A stretch of DNA of 64,000 nt, taken from NCBI GenBank assembly GCA_023091665.1, contig JALJCQ010000008.1:1054001-1118000 (forward strand), given 5' to 3'. Positions 18,423-31,797 of this stretch are shown piece by piece. The position numbers and the translations under genes were made by a program. The first letter of the stretch is position 1. Each line of letters begins with the position of its first letter. Origin of the DNA: Pythium myriotylum (taxonomy: Eukaryota; Oomycota; Peronosporomycetes; Pythiales; Pythiaceae). Under the pieces are notes generated by a model. The model was not told the origin of the DNA. It saw nothing but the letters and a program-made list of their open reading frames with translations, and ran no database searches.

Positions 18423-20389
18423 CGTACACGCAGTGGTCCATCTCGCACTTGGTGAAGCCGACCTTGCGCATGAAGGCGTCGATGGTCTGGTTCCACATGC
18501 GTGGCGACTGCTTGAGACCGTAGAGCGAGCGCTTGAGCTTGCACACGTAGTCGGGGTGGCGCTGGTCGACGAAGCCTTCGGGCTGCTTCATGTTGATTTC
18601 TTCGTCGAGGTTGCCGTTCAGGAACGCCGTCTTGACATCCATCTGATGGATCATGAGCTTGTGTCGAGCGGCGATGCTGAGGATGGTGCGGATCGACGTG
18701 AACTTGGCGACGGGTGCGAACGTCTCTTCGAAGTCGATGCCGTACTTCTGCAGGAACCCCTTGGCAACGAGTCGAGCCTTGTACCGCTCGACGAGTCCTT
18801 CGGCGGTTTCTTTGACCTTGAACACCCACTTGCTGGTGATGGCCTTGCGTCCGGCTGGCAAAGGGACTAGGTCCCAGGTCTCGTTCTTCTTGAGCGACTC
18901 AAGCTCGGAGTCGCAGGCTTCCTTCCAGTTGCTGGCGTCGTCGGATTCCATCGCCGACTTGAACGATGTCGGCAACTCTCCCCCTGAATTCACGACGAGA
19001 GCAAACTCTTCGAGATCGTGATCTTGATCTTCTCCCCCTTGTTCTTGCACGTCTTCGCCTTCTTCATCTTCATCTTCTACGCCTTCCTCTTCGATCGACG
19101 TGAGCAGTGCAGACAGATCTTCGAGCGATGTCCTTGGACCTTGCGTGGGTGGTGGAGTCGCACCACTTGTGCGACCAACACGTCCGTAGCGCTTCTCAAC
19201 TGGCGGTTCAGCCAGGTTCTCGAGCGAGTGCGTGCGAGAGTGGCGCTTGGACCCTGGTGCGTAGTCGACATTCGGCTGCTGGGCCGATGCTGGTGCTGCT
19301 GGACGCTGCGACCGCTGGCCCTGTTGCCACTCCGGTCGCTCGTAGCTGCGCTGACTTGGTGCTGGTGAGGCTGGCTGCTCACCCATGTCTTCATCATCTT
19401 GGTTGTCGGTTGCTTCATCTTGATCTTGATCATCATCCTCGTCGCGGAACTCGACGGACTTGCTCCAGGGTTCTTCGCGCTTGCCATCGTCGAACGTGTC
19501 TTCCATGAACTGCGCGTCTCGACTGATCACGATCCGACCGGTTGCGATTTCTTCAAACCGATACGCTTTCTCGTGGTCCGAGTAGCCGAGGAACCGACAC
19601 AAGATGGCTCGGGCGTCGAACTTCGACCGCTTCTCCTTCGGCACGTGGACGTACGCATGGCAGCCGAACACCTTGAAGTTGGCGAGCAAGGGCTTCTTCC
19701 CGTACCATTCTTCGTACGGCGACTTGTACAAGTCTTGAGCGCGGGTCGGAAGTCGGTTGCGAACTTCGACTGCAGTCATGACGGCTTCGCCCCAGTACTC
19801 GTCGGACAAGTTGGCATGGTGGAGCTTGCAACGACCACACTCACCGATGGTTCGGTTCATGCGCTCCGCCACACCGTTCAACTGAGGCGTGTATGGCGGC
19901 GTGACGTCGTGCTCGATGCCACGCTTGCGGCAGAACTTGGCAAGTTTGGCCGACTGGTACTCGTCGCCGCCGTCGGTTCGAAGCACCTTGACTCGACGAC
20001 CGGTTTGGTTCTCGGCCCAGTTGACGAACTCGACGAACTTGTCGTAGACTTCGTCCTTGGACCGCATGAGGTACAACTTGCACAGTCGAGACTTGTCGTC
20101 GGTGAAGGTGGCAAAGTACTTCATGCCGCCGAAAGTCGGAGTCTTCATGGGGCCGGCCACATCGCTGTACACGACGTCAAGCAGATTCGCAGACCGCTTG
20201 GTCGTGCCCGACTGGAACTTGACGCGAGTCAGCTTGCCGAGTGCACAGCCTTCACAGACCTCCCACTCTTGCACAGACCCGATATCGAGTCCGTCGGCGA
20301 GGTCCTTCTTGACGATGGCTTCGAGTCCGCTGAAGCCGATGTGACCGAGTCGGAGGTGCCACAGGTACGACTTGGACATGGCGCAACCT
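18423..20389 (-). pseudogene. A4 pol, middle piece (integrase to RT)
   Basis: Continues A4 upstream of the B1 insertion: from the RT region (...CEMDHCVYV) back through the linker, integrase DDE and zinc motif, to [12 protein letters not shown]. It is cut at 20389 by the B2 LTR after AACCT, where uninterrupted copies read GACCT. Integrase has TDGGDEY, and RT has [10 protein letters not shown]. The acidic linker reads [12 protein letters not shown], a variant shared with A5, A6, A10 and A11 but not A1-A3, A7 and A9. Confidence 0.9.
20385..20389. other. Left target-site duplication of the B2/B3 compound insertion
   Basis: AACCT here; the partner GACCT is at 37345-37349. Uninterrupted copies have GACCT, so the left copy has one substitution. 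The same AACCT appears at 27586-27590 and 58576-58580, where the junction is duplicated. Confidence 0.85.
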
Positions 20390-20744
20390 TATTATGGGTA
20401 CAATGTGTCACAACATCTTGAAGTTGAAGTTCAAGTTGTGGAAGATTCAACTGTAGAAAATTCTCGTGTGGAAGATTCCCATGTAGAAAATTCTCAGGTG
20501 GAAAGTTCTCCATCTAGTTCTGGCTTGAACCCAGTTCAACCCATCAACTTTGTTGAAGTACCCACGAAGTGTGTATACCTCTGCATATGATTACGATAGG
20601 TAGGACATGCATATGTTTATGGTAGCGTAGGACACAAGACGGCTTAGAGGTAGCGACAGCGAACTAAGTCCCGATCAATTCACTCTGCATTTTGCCAAGC
20701 TTCAGTCAAGTCCACTCCTCTTCTCGACTTCGTGACCTTTAATA
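20390..20744 (+). repeat. Cop-B 5' LTR of B2 (355 bp)
   Basis: TATTATGGG...CCTTTAATA, followed directly by the primer-binding site at 20745-20759. It has the CTCGTGTGG variant also present in the 5' LTRs of B3, B4 and B5; both B1 LTRs and the 3' LTR of B3 have CTCATGTGG. Confidence 0.92.
20680..20693 (+). promoter_or_regulatory. Putative initiator motif in Cop-B LTR (B2)
   Basis: TCACTCTGCATTTT, same motif and position as in B1. The tract before it (GGCTTAGAGGTAGC, then CGAACTAAGTCCCGATCAAT) is shared almost unchanged with Cop-A LTRs. Confidence 0.45.
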
Positions 20745-20748
20745 GGTT

Positions 20749-23700
20749 ATGAGCCCAAGTACCATGACGGACAAGACAAAGACTCTCGTTGACAAGTTCC
20801 GTGGCGACAACTACGCTTCGTGGGCACGCTACATGCGAGGCGTGTTCCTAACCAAGTCGGTGTGGAATGTCGTGAACATCAACGAGACGCCGACGTTCTC
20901 GGACCCGCGGATCAAGGACGAGTACATCAGGACCAACAACATCGCGTTCGGCCTGATGCTCCTCCATATCGACGCGGAGTACCACCACATCGTCGACGAC
21001 TGTGAAGAAGCTCATGTGGCATGGAAGCGACTCCGTTCGTTGTACGAAGGGTCGCAGAAGGCGGGTCGAATCTACTTGAAGCGTCAGCTCTTTAGTATGG
21101 AGATGAAGGAAGGCGCGAATGTGTTGCATCACTGCAACGAGATCCTCAACATCCACGCCAAGCTTGTGGCCATCGGCGCGAAGATGGAGGACGAAGATGT
21201 GGCAATTTGTCTGCTGCGCAGTTTGCCTAAGAGCTATGAGAACGTGGTTCTGCACATCGAGATGAGCAATGCCGACTTGAGAACTAAAGAAGTGATCAAG
21301 GCTCTCACGAACGAGCACGTGAAGCGTGCCGGCGAGGTGAAGACTGCAGCCACCAAGCTCGACGACCAAGCCAAGGCGTTTGTGTCGGAGCAAGATACTC
21401 GTGTATGCTCGCACTGCGGCAAGACTGGTCACTTAGTTGACCGTTGTTGGGCCAAGAACAAGCAAGAAGGTCGCAAATTCGGCGGTGGTCGCTTTGGCGG
21501 AAAACGCGCGAACCACGTACAACGCGACTATGAAGAAGACGATGACGCCATCGCCTTCGCTGTATCAATGGAGGCCAGTATAGCGCCGGACACTTCCATG
21601 ATTGGGAAGTGGGCGATTGACAGTGGTGCCACGCACCATGTCTGTAACGACCGCTCGATGTTTGCCAGTTTGGCTGAGGGCGACCACGGTGAACTTGTGG
21701 TCGCGGAAGGAACGAAGGCCAAGATCCTCGGCGTTGGCACAGTGCACGAGCGCGCTATCATTCACGGCGGACAAGTTCGTGACCTCGAACTCCGCGACGT
21801 ATTATACGTACCAGGAATCAAGAAGAATCTGCTTTCAATCCCGCAGATCAACAAGTCAGGCAAGTTTCGCGTTGTCTTCGAAGGGCCTGCAATGAGCGTA
21901 TTCGACAAAAGGTCGCGGAAGGTCGTCGCGACTGCTCAACTTGCGTTCGGGTTGTTTTGGCTCCGCTCATTCCCGCGCGCCACTTCGCCTTCAGCTTTGA
22001 CAATCTCGGCGGACCGCGCAATCTCGATCCTGCACGAGCGCACGGGTCATGCATCGACTCCGTTGTTGCGCTTGTTGCTCGACAAGTCAATGGTGAAGGA
22101 CGCGGATCTGCCTACGAGCACCAAAGCTACACCGATGTGCCAAGGGTGCCAGCAAGGCAAAATGGTCCAGAAGCCATTCAAGTCCAACACCGAGAAGCGC
22201 AAGTTTCAACCGTTCGAACTCATCCATCTCGACCTTTGTGGCCCGATGGAGGTCGACAGCATCGGCGGCAGCAAGTATTTGCTCCTGATCGTGGACGAAT
22301 CCAGTGGTTTGATGCACGGTTCATGCATTGCGTCCAAGTCAGACTGCAGTGCACTGATCATCAAATTCATCAAGCAAGTCAGCAACCAGTTTGATCGCCG
22401 TGTCAAGTTTGTACGTCACGACGGAGCCAAGGAATTTGCTACGAGTGCAATCAAGGCGTTCTATGCTGACCAAGGCATCGAGCAGCAAGTCACTGTGCCA
22501 TACGCGCACCAAACCAACAGTACGGCCGAGCGCAACATCCGAAGTATCGTCACGATGGGTCGCAGCATGCTCCATCATGCTGGTTTGGACAAAATCTTCT
22601 GGGCAGAAGCAGCAATGACCGCGATCTACATCAAGAATCGCTTGCCATCACCGAAGTCCAACGACAAGACACCGTATGAACTGGTCTACGGTGAGAAACC
22701 TAGCATCAAGCACATGCGCGTCTTCGGCTGTCTCGCGTTCGTACTCACACCAAGTGAGATGCGCAAGAAATGGGATGCCAAGTCTCGCCCTGGCCTATTC
22801 GTCGGTTATCAAGAGTCATCAAAAGCGTATCGGATCTTCGACATTGAAGCTAACAAGATCGTCATCAGTCGCGACGTCAATTTCGACGAGACCAAGCCCG
22901 GCGGCTGGTACCTCGAAAACACTACATCAGGCATGGACGACTTGCTGGAACGACTCGATGACATCGACAACGAAGGTGGTCTCAACTTGGCCAATTTCAA
23001 GTACAGTGGCAAACGCCGCTCAGGTGCCCCACAACCAGTTGACCCAATGCAATCCGACGCAGACGATGAAGCAAGCGGTTCGGAAAGTGTTCGAAGATCA
23101 ACCCGACGACGAATCTCCCCAGTCGAGTGGTGGCGTGCAAGTGCGAACCTGACAGAGACCAGCGATTTCACTGAACCAAGCACGTATGAAGAGGCCGTCA
23201 GTGGCCCAGATCAAGAACACTGGAAGCGTGCGATTACTGCCGAGTTACGATCTATGCAAGAACGAGAAGTGTTCTCACCAGCCAAGCTTCCAAACGGCGA
23301 ACGAGCGATCGACGCCAAGTGGGTGTTCAAGATCAAAAGACGTGCCGATGGTTCGATCGACAAGTACAAGGCTCGACTTGTGGCTCGAGGATTCAAGCAG
23401 AAGTACGGTATCGACTACACCGAGACGTTTGCACCAGTATTCAAGTACACGACTCTTCGCATGATGATTGCACTAGCAAAGTCATTCGGTTGGCCTGTTG
23501 AGCAACTCGACGTCGTAACTGCTTTCCTTTATGGCGTGATGAAGGAACAAGTATTCATCCGGACTCCCGAAGGCATGGAACTCGAGCGAGGCTACGACTG
23601 TCTCAAGCTACTCAAGTCCATCTACGGACTAAAACAGGCGTCTCGGGTCTGGAACGAAACCTTCGACGAGTACGTACGATCGATCGGCTTCAACGCATCC

Positions 23701-24236
23701 AAGTCCGATCCGTGTCTGTACATCAAGTGTATCGATGGCCAGTGTGTGCTCCTACTCGTCTACGTTGACGATGTGATCATTACTGGAAGTTCGCCTGACC
23801 TGATCACGGACGTGAAGTCACAACTCAAGACGCGATTCGAGATGACCGACAATGGTCCATGCAAGTTTGTCCTCGGCATCGAACTCGTCGACAATGCAGA
23901 TGGTTCGGTTACTCTGTGCCAGCGCCGTTACATCAGTGACATCTTAAAGCGCTTCAACATGGAAGACTGCAAGCCGGTAGCAAGCCCAGTTGACGTCAGT
24001 GCCAAGCTCACCACGACGAATGAAGACGATGTGCCGGTCACCAATGCCCCATACCGCGAGGCAGTTGGTGCACTGATGCATGTAATGTGTGCCACTCGAC
24101 CTGACATTGCATTCGCCGTGGGAATGGTCTCGCGATTCATGGAAGCGCCCCATGAAGTCCATTGGATTGCCGTCAAGCGCATCTTCCGTTACCTCCAAGG
24201 CACCAAGTCGCACGGGATTCGATTCACTACAGACCC
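20749..24236 (+). pseudogene. B2 gag-pol, truncated at RNase H by a Cop-A LTR
   Basis: Same frame as B1 from the ATG in the primer-binding site (20749) through Gag, protease, integrase and RT. It is cut after ...IRFTTD at GACCC, just before the first RNase H motif. The frame runs 20 codons into the antisense Cop-A LTR, to a stop at 24295-24297. RNase H is absent from this copy, since the piece that would complete it occurs only once (36485-36982). In B1 the same site reads GACTC. Confidence 0.92.
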
Positions 24237-24596
24237 TGTTGGAAGGTCGCTTGGTTGGTGGGATGCAAAATGCAAAAGTGAATTGATCGGGACTTAGTTC
24301 GCTGCTGCTACCTCTAAGCCGTCTGTGTGTGTCCTACGCTACCGTAATCAAATGTATGTCCTACCTATCGTAAACATATGCAAACATAGACTGGCTTCGT
24401 GGATACTTCAACGAAGTCGATGGGTGGCACTGGATTCAAACCAGAACCAGACGGAGAATCTTCCACATGTCGAATCTTTCACATGTCGAATCTTCCACGG
24501 AGAATCTTCTGCAGGAGAATCTTCTACAGCCGAGCTTCAACTGCCGAGCTTCAACTGGAATGATGACGCTGGGTTCGAGGCGCATCATCTTCAACA
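24237..24596 (-). repeat. Cop-A LTR (360 bp), 3' LTR of A5
   Basis: Long-form LTR inserted at GACCC of B2. It has the CAAAAGTG variant (one extra A) and GCTGCTGC, both shared with the LTRs at 31438, 55227 and 62428. Its right side is the A5 polypurine tract. Confidence 0.92.
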
Positions 24597-27590
24597 CTCC
24601 CCCTCGACTCGACTGCGTCTTGAACACCAAGCTTGGTGCGGAGCACGTCGAACTGGACCGCGGGGATCGGCTTGGTCATGATGTCGGCAAGCATGTCTTG
24701 GGTCGGGCAATACTGGAGAGACACTTGGCCGTCGTCGACCTTCTCACGAACGAAGTGGTAGCGAATGTCGATGTGCTTGGTGCGCTTGTGGAACTCGGGG
24801 TTCTTGGCCAACGCGATCGCACCTTGGTTGTCTTCGTACACCGTGAGCGCTTGGTCACTTGCAACTTCGCCGAGTTCGCACAGGAACGCCTTGAGCCACA
24901 CGGCTTCTTGGATCGCTTCCGATAGAGCCATGTACTCTGCTTCGGTCGAGGAGAGGGCGACAGTTCGCTGCTTCTTGCTGCGCCAGCTGATGCATCCGCC
25001 GTTGAGCATGAACACGTAGCCGCTGGTGCTTCGACGTGACTCGATGTCGCCAGCCCAGTCGGCGTCGGAGTAGCCGACTAGTCTTCCGTCGTTCGATGCC
25101 GAGAACTGCAGGCCGTACGTCGGAGTCGCTTGCAGATACCGGAGCACACGCTTGAGAGCTTGCCAATGTGTTGGACACGGGTCCGCGGCGAACTGGCTGA
25201 GTGTGCCGACTGCCGCTGCGAGGTCTGGTCGAGTGCCGACCATGAGGTACATGAGTGCGCCGACTGCACTTCGGTACGGCACGTTCTTCATGGTGTCTTC
25301 GTGCTTGCAACCACCCTCGCACATGGCCTTGGTCAGCTTGAGTCCGGGGTCTTGAGGAGTCCTCACTGGTTTGCAGTCTTGCATGCCGAACTTGGTCAGG
25401 ATCGACTGCAAGAACTTGGTCTGCCGCATGGTCACGTCGCCGGACTTGGGGTCTTGCTCAACTTCCATGCCGAGGCAGTACTTGAGTTCGCCGAGGTCGG
25501 ACATCTCGAAGCGTTCGCTGAGTGCACGCTTGGTCGCCGTGAGCAATTCGAGGCTGTTGCAGGCGAGGATGAGGTCGTCGACGTAGATCACCACGAATAT
25601 CATCGCTGAGCCGCTCCGCTTGACGTACACGCAGTGGTCCATCTCGCACTTGGTGAAGCCGACCTTGCGCATGAAGGCGTCGATGGTCTGGTTCCACATG
25701 CGTGGCGACTGCTTGAGACCGTAGAGCGAGCGCTTGAGCTTGCACACGTAGTCGGGGTGGCGCTGGTCGACGAAGCCTTCGGGCAGCTTCATGTTGATTT
25801 CTTCGTCGAGGTTGCCGTTCAGGAACGCCGTCTTGACATCCATCTGATGGATCATGAGCTTGTGTCGAGCGGCGATGCTGAGGATGGTGCGGATCGACGT
25901 GAACTTGGCGACGGGTGCGAACGTCTCTTCGAAGTCGATGCCGTACTTCTGCAGGAACCCCTTGGCAACGAGTCGAGCCTTGTACCGCTCGACGAGTCCT
26001 TCGGCGGTTTCTTTGACCTTGAACACCCACTTGCTGGTGATGGCCTTGCGTCCGGCTGGCAAAGGGACTAGGTCCCAGGTCTCGTTCTTCTTGAGCGACT
26101 CAAGCTCGGAGTCGCAGGCTTCCTTCCAGTTGCTGGCGTCGTCGGATTCCATCGCCGACTTGAACGATGTCGGCAACTCTCCCCCTGAATTCACGACGAG
26201 AGCAAACTCTTCGAGATCGTGATCTTGATCTTCTCCCCCTTGTTCTTGCACGTCTTCGCCTTCTTCATCTTCATCTTCTACGCCTTCCTCTTCGATCGAC
26301 GTGAGCAGTGCAGACAGATCTTCGAGCGATGTCCTTGGACCTTGCGTGGGTGGTGGAGTCGCACCACTTGTGCGACCAACACGTCCGTAGCGCTTCTCAA
26401 CTGGCGGTTCAGCCAGGTTCTCGAGCGAGTGCGTGCGAGAGTGGCGCTTGGACCCTGGTGCGTAGTCGACATTCGGCTGCTGGGCCGATGCTGGTGCTGC
26501 TGGACGCTGCGACCGCTGGCCCTGTTGCCACTCCGGTCGCTCGTAGCTGCGCTGACTTGGTGCTGGTGAGGCTGGCTGCTCACCCATGTCTTCATCATCT
26601 TGGTTGTCGGTTGCTTCATCTTGATCTTGATCATCATCCTCGTCGCGGAACTCGACGGACTTGCTCCAGGGTTCTTCGCGCTTGCCATCGTCGAACGTGT
26701 CTTCCATGAACTGCGCGTCTCGACTGGTGACGATCCGGCCGGTTGCGATTTCTTCAAACCGATACGCCTTCTCGTGGTCCGAGTAGCCGAGGAACCGACA
26801 CAAGATGGCTCGGGCGTCGAACTTCGACCGCTTCTCCTTCGGCACGTGGACGTACGCATGGCAGCCGAACACCTTGAAGTTGGCGAGCAAGGGCTTCTTC
26901 CCGTACCATTCTTCGTACGGCGACTTGTACAAGTCTTGAGCGCGGGTCGGAAGTCGGTTGCGAACTTCGACTGCAGTCATGACGGCTTCGCCCCAGTACT
27001 CGTCGGACAAGTTGGCATGGTGGAGCTTGCAACGACCACACTCACCGATGGTTCGGTTCATGCGCTCCGCCACACCGTTCAACTGAGGCGTGTATGGCGG
27101 CGTGACGTCGTGCTCGATGCCACGCTTGCGGCAGAACTTGGCAAGTTTGGCCGACTGGTACTCGTCGCCGCCGTCGGTTCGAAGCACCTTGACTCGACGA
27201 CCGGTTTGGTTCTCGGCCCAGTTGACGAACTCGACGAACTTGTCGTAGACTTCGTCCTTGGACCGCATGAGGTACAACTTGCACAGTCGAGACTTGTCGT
27301 CGGTGAAGGTGGCAAAGTACTTCATGCCGCCGAAAGTCGGAGTCTTCATGGGGCCGGCCACATCGCTGTACACGACGTCAAGCAGATTCGCAGACCGCTT
27401 GGTCGTGCCCGACTGGAACTTGACGCGAGTCAGCTTGCCGAGTGCACAGCCTTCACAGACCTCCCACTCTTGCACAGACCCGATATCGAGTCCGTCGGCG
27501 AGGTCCTTCTTGACGATGGCTTCGAGTCCGCTGAAGCCGATGTGACCGAGTCGGAGGTGCCACAGGTACGACTTGGACATGGCGCAACCT
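24551..27590 (-). pseudogene. A5 pol, 3' part (integrase to RNase H), cut by B3
   Basis: Open from [12 protein letters not shown] through integrase, RT and RNase H to the stop at 24551 in the LTR. The upstream part is missing: the frame meets the B3 LTR at AACCT (27586-27590). The copy is mosaic. Its 3' part matches A6 ([19 protein letters not shown]). From about 25750 upstream it matches A4 ([35 protein letters not shown]). It lacks the B1 insertion at CGTAC. Confidence 0.92.
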
Positions 27591-27945
27591 TATTATGGGT
27601 ACAATGTGTCACAACATCTTGAAGTTGAAGTTCAAGTTGTGGAAGATTCAACTGTAGAAAATTCTCGTGTGGAAGATTCCCATGTAGAAAATTCTCAGGT
27701 GGAAAGTTCTCCATCTAGTTCTGGCTTGAACCCAGTTCAACCCATCAACTTTGTTGAAGTACCCACGAAGTGTGTATACCTCTGCATATGATTACGATAG
27801 GTAGGACATGCATATGTTTATGGTAGCGTAGGACACAAGACGGCTTAGAGGTAGCGACAGCGAACTAAGTCCCGATCAATTCACTCTGCATTTTGCCAAG
27901 CTTCAGTCAAGTCCACTCCTCTTCTCGACTTCGTGACCTTTAATA
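27591..27945 (+). repeat. Cop-B 5' LTR of B3 (355 bp)
   Basis: Same as the B2 LTR at +7201. The primer-binding site follows at 27946-27960. Confidence 0.92.
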
Positions 27946-27949
27946 GGTT

Positions 27950-30900
27950 ATGAGCCCAAGTACCATGACGGACAAGACAAAGACTCTCGTTGACAAGTTC
28001 CGTGGCGACAACTACGCTTCGTGGGCACGCTACATGCGAGGCGTGTTCCTAACCAAGTCGGTGTGGAATGTCGTGAACATCAACGAGACGCCGACGTTCT
28101 CGGACCCGCGGATCAAGGACGAGTACATCAGGACCAACAACATCGCGTTCGGCCTGATGCTCCTCCATATCGACGCGGAGTACCACCACATCGTCGACGA
28201 CTGTGAAGAAGCTCATGTGGCATGGAAGCGACTCCGTTCGTTGTACGAAGGGTCGCAGAAGGCGGGTCGAATCTACTTGAAGCGTCAGCTCTTTAGTATG
28301 GAGATGAAGGAAGGCGCGAATGTGTTGCATCACTGCAACGAGATCCTCAACATCCACGCCAAGCTTGTGGCCATCGGCGCGAAGATGGAGGACGAAGATG
28401 TGGCAATTTGTCTGCTGCGCAGTTTGCCTAAGAGCTATGAGAACGTGGTTCTGCACATCGAGATGAGCAATGCCGACTTGAGAACTAAAGAAGTGATCAA
28501 GGCTCTCACGAACGAGCACGTGAAGCGTGCCGGCGAGGTGAAGACTGCAGCCACCAAGCTCGACGACCAAGCCAAGGCGTTTGTGTCGGAGCAAGATACT
28601 CGTGTATGCTCGCACTGCGGCAAGACTGGTCACTTAGTTGACCGTTGTTGGGCCAAGAACAAGCAAGAAGGTCGCAAATTCGGCGGTGGTCGCTTTGGCG
28701 GAAAACGCGCGAACCACGTACAACGCGACTATGAAGAAGACGATGACGCCATCGCCTTCGCTGTATCAATGGAGGCCAGTATAGCGCCGGACACTTCCAT
28801 GATTGGGAAGTGGGCGATTGACAGTGGTGCCACGCACCATGTCTGTAACGACCGCTCGATGTTTGCCAGTTTGGCTGAGGGCGACCACGGTGAACTTGTG
28901 GTCGCGGAAGGAACGAAGGCCAAGATCCTCGGCGTTGGCACAGTGCACGAGCGCGCTATCATTCACGGCGGACAAGTTCGTGACCTCGAACTCCGCGACG
29001 TATTATACGTACCAGGAATCAAGAAGAATCTGCTTTCAATCCCGCAGATCAACAAGTCAGGCAAGTTTCGCGTTGTCTTCGAAGGGCCTGCAATGAGCGT
29101 ATTCGACAAAAGGTCGCGGAAGGTCGTCGCGACTGCTCAACTTGCGTTCGGGTTGTTTTGGCTCCGCTCATTCCCGCGCGCCACTTCGCCTTCAGCTTTG
29201 ACAATCTCGGCGGACCGCGCAATCTCGATCCTGCACGAGCGCACGGGTCATGCATCGACTCCGTTGTTGCGCTTGTTGCTCGACAAGTCAATGGTGAAGG
29301 ACGCGGATCTGCCTACGAGCACCAAAGCTACACCGATGTGCCAAGGGTGCCAGCAAGGCAAAATGGTCCAGAAGCCATTCAAGTCCAACACCGAGAAGCG
29401 CAAGTTTCAACCGTTCGAACTCATCCATCTCGACCTTTGTGGCCCGATGGAGGTCGACAGCATCGGCGGCAGCAAGTATTTGCTCCTGATCGTGGACGAA
29501 TCCAGTGGTTTGATGCACGGTTCATGCATTGCGTCCAAGTCAGACTGCAGTGCACTGATCATCAAATTCATCAAGCAAGTCAGCAACCAGTTTGATCGCC
29601 GTGTCAAGTTTGTACGTCACGACGGAGCCAAGGAATTTGCTACGAGTGCAATCAAGGCGTTCTATGCTGACCAAGGCATCGAGCAGCAAGTCACTGTGCC
29701 ATACGCGCACCAAACCAACAGTACGGCCGAGCGCAACATCCGAAGTATCGTCACGATGGGTCGCAGCATGCTCCATCATGCTGGTTTGGACAAAATCTTC
29801 TGGGCAGAAGCAGCAATGACCGCGATCTACATCAAGAATCGCTTGCCATCACCGAAGTCCAACGACAAGACACCGTATGAACTGGTCTACGGTGAGAAAC
29901 CTAGCATCAAGCACATGCGCGTCTTCGGCTGTCTCGCGTTCGTACTCACACCAAGTGAGATGCGCAAGAACTGGGATGCCAAGTCTCGCCCTGGCCTATT
30001 CGTCGGTTATCAAGAGTCATCAAAAGCGTATCGGATCTTCGACATTGAAGCTAACAAGATCGTCATCAGTCGCGACGTCAATTTCGACGAGACCAAGCCC
30101 GGCGGCTGGTACCTCGAAAACACTACATCAGGCATGGACGACTTGCTGGAACGACTCGATGACATCGACAACGAAGGTGGTCTCAACTTGGCCAATTTCA
30201 AGTACAGTGGCAAACGCCGCTCAGGTGCCCCACAACCAGTTGACCCAATGCAATCCGACGCAGACGATGAAGCAAGCGGTTCGGAAAGTGTTCGAAGATC
30301 AACCCGACGACGAATCTCCCCAGTCGAGTGGTGGCGTGCAAGTGCGAACCTGACAGAGACCAGCGATTTCACTGAACCAAGCACGTATGAAGAGGCCGTC
30401 AGTGGCCCAGATCAAGAACACTGGAAGCGTGCGATTACTGCCGAGTTACGATCTATGCAAGAACGAGAAGTGTTCTCACCAGCCAAGCTTCCAAACGGCG
30501 AACGAGCGATCGACGCCAAGTGGGTGTTCAAGATCAAAAGACGTGCCGATGGTTCGATCGACAAGTACAAGGCTCGACTTGTGGCTCGAGGATTCAAGCA
30601 GAAGTACGGTATCGACTACACCGAGACGTTTGCACCAGTATTCAAGTACACGACTCTTCGCATGATGATTGCACTAGCAAAGTCATTCGGTTGGCCTGTT
30701 GAGCAACTCGACGTCGTAACTGCTTTCCTTTATGGCGTGATGAAGGAACAAGTATTCATCCGGACTCCCGAAGGCATGGAACTCGAGCGAGGCTACGACT
30801 GTCTCAAGCTACTCAAGTCCATCTACGGACTAAAACAGGCGTCTCGGGTCTGGAACGAAACCTTCGACGAGTACGTACGATCGATCGGCTTCAACGCATC

Positions 30901-31437
30901 CAAGTCCGATCCGTGTCTGTACATCAAGTGTATCGATGGCCAGTGTGTGCTCCTACTCGTCTACGTTGACGATGTGATCATTACTGGAAGTTCGCCTGAC
31001 CTGATCACGGACGTGAAGTCACAACTCAAGACGCGATTCGAGATGACCGACAATGGTCCATGCAAGTTTGTCCTCGGCATCGAACTCGTCGACAATGCAG
31101 ATGGTTCGGTTACTCTGTGCCAGCGCCGTTACATCAGTGACATCTTAAAGCGCTTCAACATGGAAGACTGCAAGCCGGTAGCAAGCCCAGTTGACGTCAG
31201 TGCCAAGCTCACCACGACGAATGAAGACGATGTGCCGGTCACCAATGCCCCATACCGCGAGGCAGTTGGTGCACTGATGCATGTAATGTGTGCCACTCGA
31301 CCTGACATTGCATTCGCCGTGGGAATGGTCTCGCGATTCATGGAAGCGCCCCATGAAGTCCATTGGATTGCCGTCAAGCGCATCTTCCGTTACCTCCAAG
31401 GCACCAAGTCGCACGGGATTCGATTCACTACAGACCC
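27950..31437 (+). pseudogene. B3 gag-pol, 5' part
   Basis: Gag, CCHC knuckle, protease, integrase and RT in one frame, cut at GACCC before RNase H, with a 20-codon LTR-derived tail ending at 31498. One visible substitution against the other Cop-B copies: MRKNWDAKS for MRKKWDAKS (near 29970), downstream of the integrase core. This private change separates copy 2 of the repeat from copy 1. Confidence 0.92.
31433..31437. other. Target-site duplication of A6 (left)
   Basis: GACCC here and at 36485-36489: a perfect 5-bp duplication that proves A6 inserted into B3. Confidence 0.93.
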
Positions 31438-31797
31438 TGTTGGAAGGTCGCTTGGTTGGTGGGATGCAAAATGCAAAAGTGAATTGATCGGGACTTAGTT
31501 CGCTGCTGCTACCTCTAAGCCGTCTGTGTGTGTCCTACGCTACCGTAATCAAATGTATGTCCTACCTATCGTAAACATATGCAAACATAGACTGGCTTCG
31601 TGGATACTTCAACGAAGTCGATGGGTGGCACTGGATTCAAACCAGAACCAGACGGAGAATCTTCCACATGTCGAATCTTTCACATGTCGAATCTTCCACG
31701 GAGAATCTTCTGCAGGAGAATCTTCTACAGCCGAGCTTCAACTGCCGAGCTTCAACTGGAATGATGACGCTGGGTTCGAGGCGCATCATCTTCAACA
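31438..31797 (-). repeat. Cop-A 3' LTR of A6 (360 bp)
   Basis: TGTTG/CAACA ends, flanked outside by GACCC and inside by the polypurine tract. Same variant as 24237-24596. Confidence 0.92.

Larger units (their letters stand above)
20390..27590. repeat. 7201-bp B+A unit, copy 1
   Basis: Unit: B LTR (+), Cop-B gag-pol to the GACCC site, Cop-A LTR (-), Cop-A pol (-) back to AACCT. The next unit starts at exactly +7201 (27591) and stays parallel until 34791, where A6 continues past the GACCT site without a break. The same unit recurs at 51380-58580, and its start again at 58581. Confidence 0.92.

Noticed and set aside
24237..24297. Possible genuine C-terminal extension of B2 (about 20 residues, repeated in B3, B4, B5)
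   Set aside because: These codons are antisense Cop-A LTR sequence downstream of the insertion at GACCC; the recurrence comes from copying of the unit.
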